Shown: positions 5,444-6,498 of the stretch, one piece after another | Numbering within the stretch: position 1 is the stretch's first letter | Layout: the number at the start of each line of letters is the position of its first letter | NCBI GenBank assembly: GCA_964547415.1 | Contig: CAZJNX010000240.1 | Span: 1-6,498 of the forward strand | Source: CAZJNX01 sp964547415 | GTDB lineage: Bacteria > Pseudomonadota > Alphaproteobacteria > Rhizobiales > Amorphaceae | Direction: 5' to 3' | Length of the DNA: 6,498 nucleotides | The notes under the pieces: model-generated | Database searches by the model: none | What the model was told of the DNA's origin: nothing | The model's input: only the letters and a program-made list of their open reading frames with translations | Made by a program: the position numbers and the translations under genes

Positions 5444-5499
5444 GGCTCGAAGCGGCCGACGCCGCGGCGCCCCCGAGAGAAGAACAAGGGCAACCGACT
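5444..5499. other. rpsQ-rplN spacer at the classical S10/spc operon boundary
   Basis: This 56-nt gap is where E. coli ends the S10 operon and starts the spc operon. I see a small stem GCGGC (5452-5456) / GCCGC (5461-5465) with a CGAC loop, followed by G+C-rich sequence and no T-run, so it is not a typical intrinsic terminator. No convincing -35/-10 pair is present. The 3' end is purine-rich, and AAGGG (5486-5490) is the rplN ribosome-binding site, 9 nt before its ATG. Read-through of the two operons as one transcript is the simplest reading. Confidence 0.5.
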
Positions 5500-5868
5500 A
5501 TGATTCAGATGCAGACCAATCTGGATGTGGCCGACAACTCGGGTGCGCGCCGGGTCATGTGCATCAAGGTTCTGGGCGGCTCCAAGCGCAAGTACGCCTC
5601 CGTCGGCGACATCATCGTCGTCAGCGTGAAGGAGGCGAGCCCGCGCGGCCGCGTCAAGAAGGGCGACGTCATGAAGGCCGTCGTCGTGCGCACGGCCAAG
5701 GACATCAAGCGGCCCGACGGCAGTGTGATCCGGTTCGACGGCAACGCCGCCGTCCTGGTGAACAACAACCGCGAGCCGGTCGGCACCCGCATCTTCGGCC
5801 CCGTGCCGCGCGAGCTGAGGGCGCGCAACCACATGAAGATCATCTCGCTCGCCCCGGAGGTGCTGTGA
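5500..5868 (+). CDS. rplN: 50S ribosomal protein L14
   Basis: The 122-residue protein (123 in E. coli) begins MIQMQTNLDVADNSGARRV and carries the L14 signature GVxxGD-like stretch YASVGDIIVVSVKEASPRG. It continues with KKGDVMKAVVVRT, RPDGSVIRFDGNAAVLVNNN and the terminal GPVPRELRARNHMKIISLAP. L14 binds 23S rRNA on the 50S interface beside L19 and is the family target of the silencing factor RsfS. The ATG at 5500 is preferred over the nearby in-frame ATG at 5509 because MIQ is the conserved start. Its TGA overlaps the ATG of rplX by one base, and the rplX ribosome-binding site lies in its last codons. Confidence 0.99.
   Translation: MIQMQTNLDVADNSGARRVMCIKVLGGSKRKYASVGDIIVVSVKEASPRGRVKKGDVMKAVVVRTAKDIKRPDGSVIRFDGNAAVLVNNNREPVGTRIFGPVPRELRARNHMKIISLAPEVL
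5856..5861 (+). promoter_or_regulatory. Ribosome-binding site for rplX, inside the end of rplN
   Basis: GGAGGT lies 6 nt before the rplX ATG at 5868, within the final codons of rplN. With the TGATG overlap it sets the rplX start, which is otherwise hidden inside a longer open frame running from 5559, and it indicates coupled translation. Confidence 0.85.
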
Positions 5869-6185
5869 TGGCGGCGAAAATCAGGAAGGGCGACACCGTC
5901 GTCGTGCTGGCGGGTCGCGACAAGGGCAAGACCGGCGAGGTCCTGCGGGTGATGCCCCGCGAGGGACGGGCGGTCGTGCAGGGGGTCAACATGGTGCAGC
6001 GCCACCAGCGGCAGTCCGCGTCCCAGGAGGGCGGGATCGTGTCGAAGGCCGCGCCGATCGACCTGTCCAACATCGCGATCGCCGACCCCGACGACGGCAA
6101 GCCGACGCGGGTCGGCTTCCGCTTCACCGACGACGGCCGCAAGGTCCGCTTCGCCAAGCGTTCCGGGGAGACGATCGATGGCTGA
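5868..6185 (+). CDS. rplX: 50S ribosomal protein L24
   Basis: From the ATG at 5868 the product is 105 residues (104 in E. coli). It begins MAAKIRKGDTVVVLAGRDKG, the N-terminal KOW motif, and continues KTGEVLRVMPREGRAVVQGV, NMVQRHQRQS, EGGIVSKAAPIDLSNIAI and the C-terminal RVGFRFTDDGRKVRFAKRSGE. L24 is one of the two assembly-initiating proteins of the 50S subunit, binding the 5' part of 23S rRNA, and sits at the tunnel exit. The open frame extends upstream to 5559, but that part is out-of-frame rplN sequence and shows no homology. The ATG and ribosome-binding site fix the start. The end of the gene overlaps rplE by 8 nt. Confidence 0.98.
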   Translation: MAAKIRKGDTVVVLAGRDKGKTGEVLRVMPREGRAVVQGVNMVQRHQRQSASQEGGIVSKAAPIDLSNIAIADPDDGKPTRVGFRFTDDGRKVRFAKRSGETIDG

Positions 6186-6498
6186 CGCCGCCGTGGCCGA
6201 GACGACGTACGAGCCGCGCTTCAAGGCGCTGTACCGGGACACCGTCCGTCCGACGCTGCAGGAGAGGTTCGCCTACGCGAACCCGATGGAGGTCCCGCGG
6301 CTCGAGAAGGTCGTGATCAACATGGGCGTCGGCGAGGCCGTCGGCGACTCGCGCAAGATCAACGCGGCGGTCCACGACCTGACGCTCATCACCGGCCAGA
6401 AGCCGGTGGTGACGCGGGCCAAGAAGTCGATCGCCGGGTTCAAGCTGCGCGAGAACATGCCGATCGGCGTCAAGGTGACGCTGCGCCGGGCCCGCATG
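6178..6498 (+). CDS. rplE: 50S ribosomal protein L5, N-terminal part (runs off the window)
   Basis: The first 107 codons are present and remain open to the window edge; the family's usual length is about 180 residues. After a short variable lead (MADAAVAETTYEPRFKALYR) come the conserved NPMEVPRLEKVVINMGVGEA (35-54) and GQKPVVTRAKKSIAGFKLRE (73-92), then PIGVKVTLR. These are the L5 signatures. L5 binds 5S rRNA with L18 in the central protuberance and contacts S13 across the subunit interface. The ATG lies within the last codons of rplX (8-nt overlap), with GGGGAGA (6165-6171) as ribosome-binding site, so translation is probably coupled. The C-terminal part cannot be assessed. Confidence 0.97.
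   Translation, partial: MADAAVAETTYEPRFKALYRDTVRPTLQERFAYANPMEVPRLEKVVINMGVGEAVGDSRKINAAVHDLTLITGQKPVVTRAKKSIAGFKLRENMPIGVKVTLRRARM

Noticed and set aside
5460..5469. Ten-base palindrome CGCCGCGGCG in the rpsQ-rplN spacer
   Set aside because: It has no loop for an RNA hairpin, no second copy in the window, and is readily expected by chance in very G+C-rich sequence.
1..6498. Search for a mobile element, CRISPR array, toxin-antitoxin pair or other unusual system
   Set aside because: No repeats, transposase-like sequence or foreign gene was seen. The + strand is fully occupied by standard ribosomal-protein genes in canonical order with short spacers.

Overview
The window is a continuous run of the universally conserved ribosomal-protein cluster. 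It starts in the last codons of tuf (EF-Tu), continues through the whole S10 operon gene set and passes directly into the start of the spc operon set. All genes are on the + strand. The order is tuf(end)-rpsJ-rplC-rplD-rplW-rplB-rpsS-rplV-rpsC-rplP-rpmC-rpsQ-rplN-rplX-rplE(start). The high G+C content and several protein features point to an alphaproteobacterium. These include the S10 start MNGQNIRIRLKAFDHR, the long L22 of 126 residues starting MGKPK, and an L3 with an Ala-rich C-terminal extension. I recall these as alphaproteobacterial from family knowledge, not from a search, and I cannot resolve the order or genus.

Layout. Positions 1-98 hold the EF-Tu C-terminus. Positions 99-207 are the tuf-rpsJ spacer, dominated by a strong hairpin followed by a T-rich run (120-158) that looks like an intrinsic terminator or attenuator. 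Positions 208-4448 carry S10, L3, L4, L23, L2, S19, L22 and S3, with spacers of 0-33 nt or short overlaps. A 71-nt G+C-rich spacer separates rpsC from rplP. Positions 4520-5443 carry L16, L29 and S17. A 56-nt spacer (5444-5499) marks the classical S10/spc boundary but shows neither a convincing terminator nor a promoter. Positions 5500-6498 carry L14, L24 and the first 107 codons of L5, which runs off the window.

The genes work together as structural parts of the 30S subunit (S3, S10, S17, S19) and 50S subunit (L2-L5, L14, L16, L22-L24, L29), presumably from one long transcript. Translational coupling is suggested by stop/start overlaps at rplD/rplW, rplV/rpsC, rplN/rplX and rplX/rplE, and by Shine-Dalgarno motifs embedded in the preceding genes. 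Every protein is close to its family's length, and no frameshift, insertion, mobile element, CRISPR array, tRNA or rRNA is visible.

I see no undescribed system here. The few points worth a second look are the hairpin between tuf and rpsJ with no obvious rpsJ promoter, and the structured rpsC-rplP spacer.
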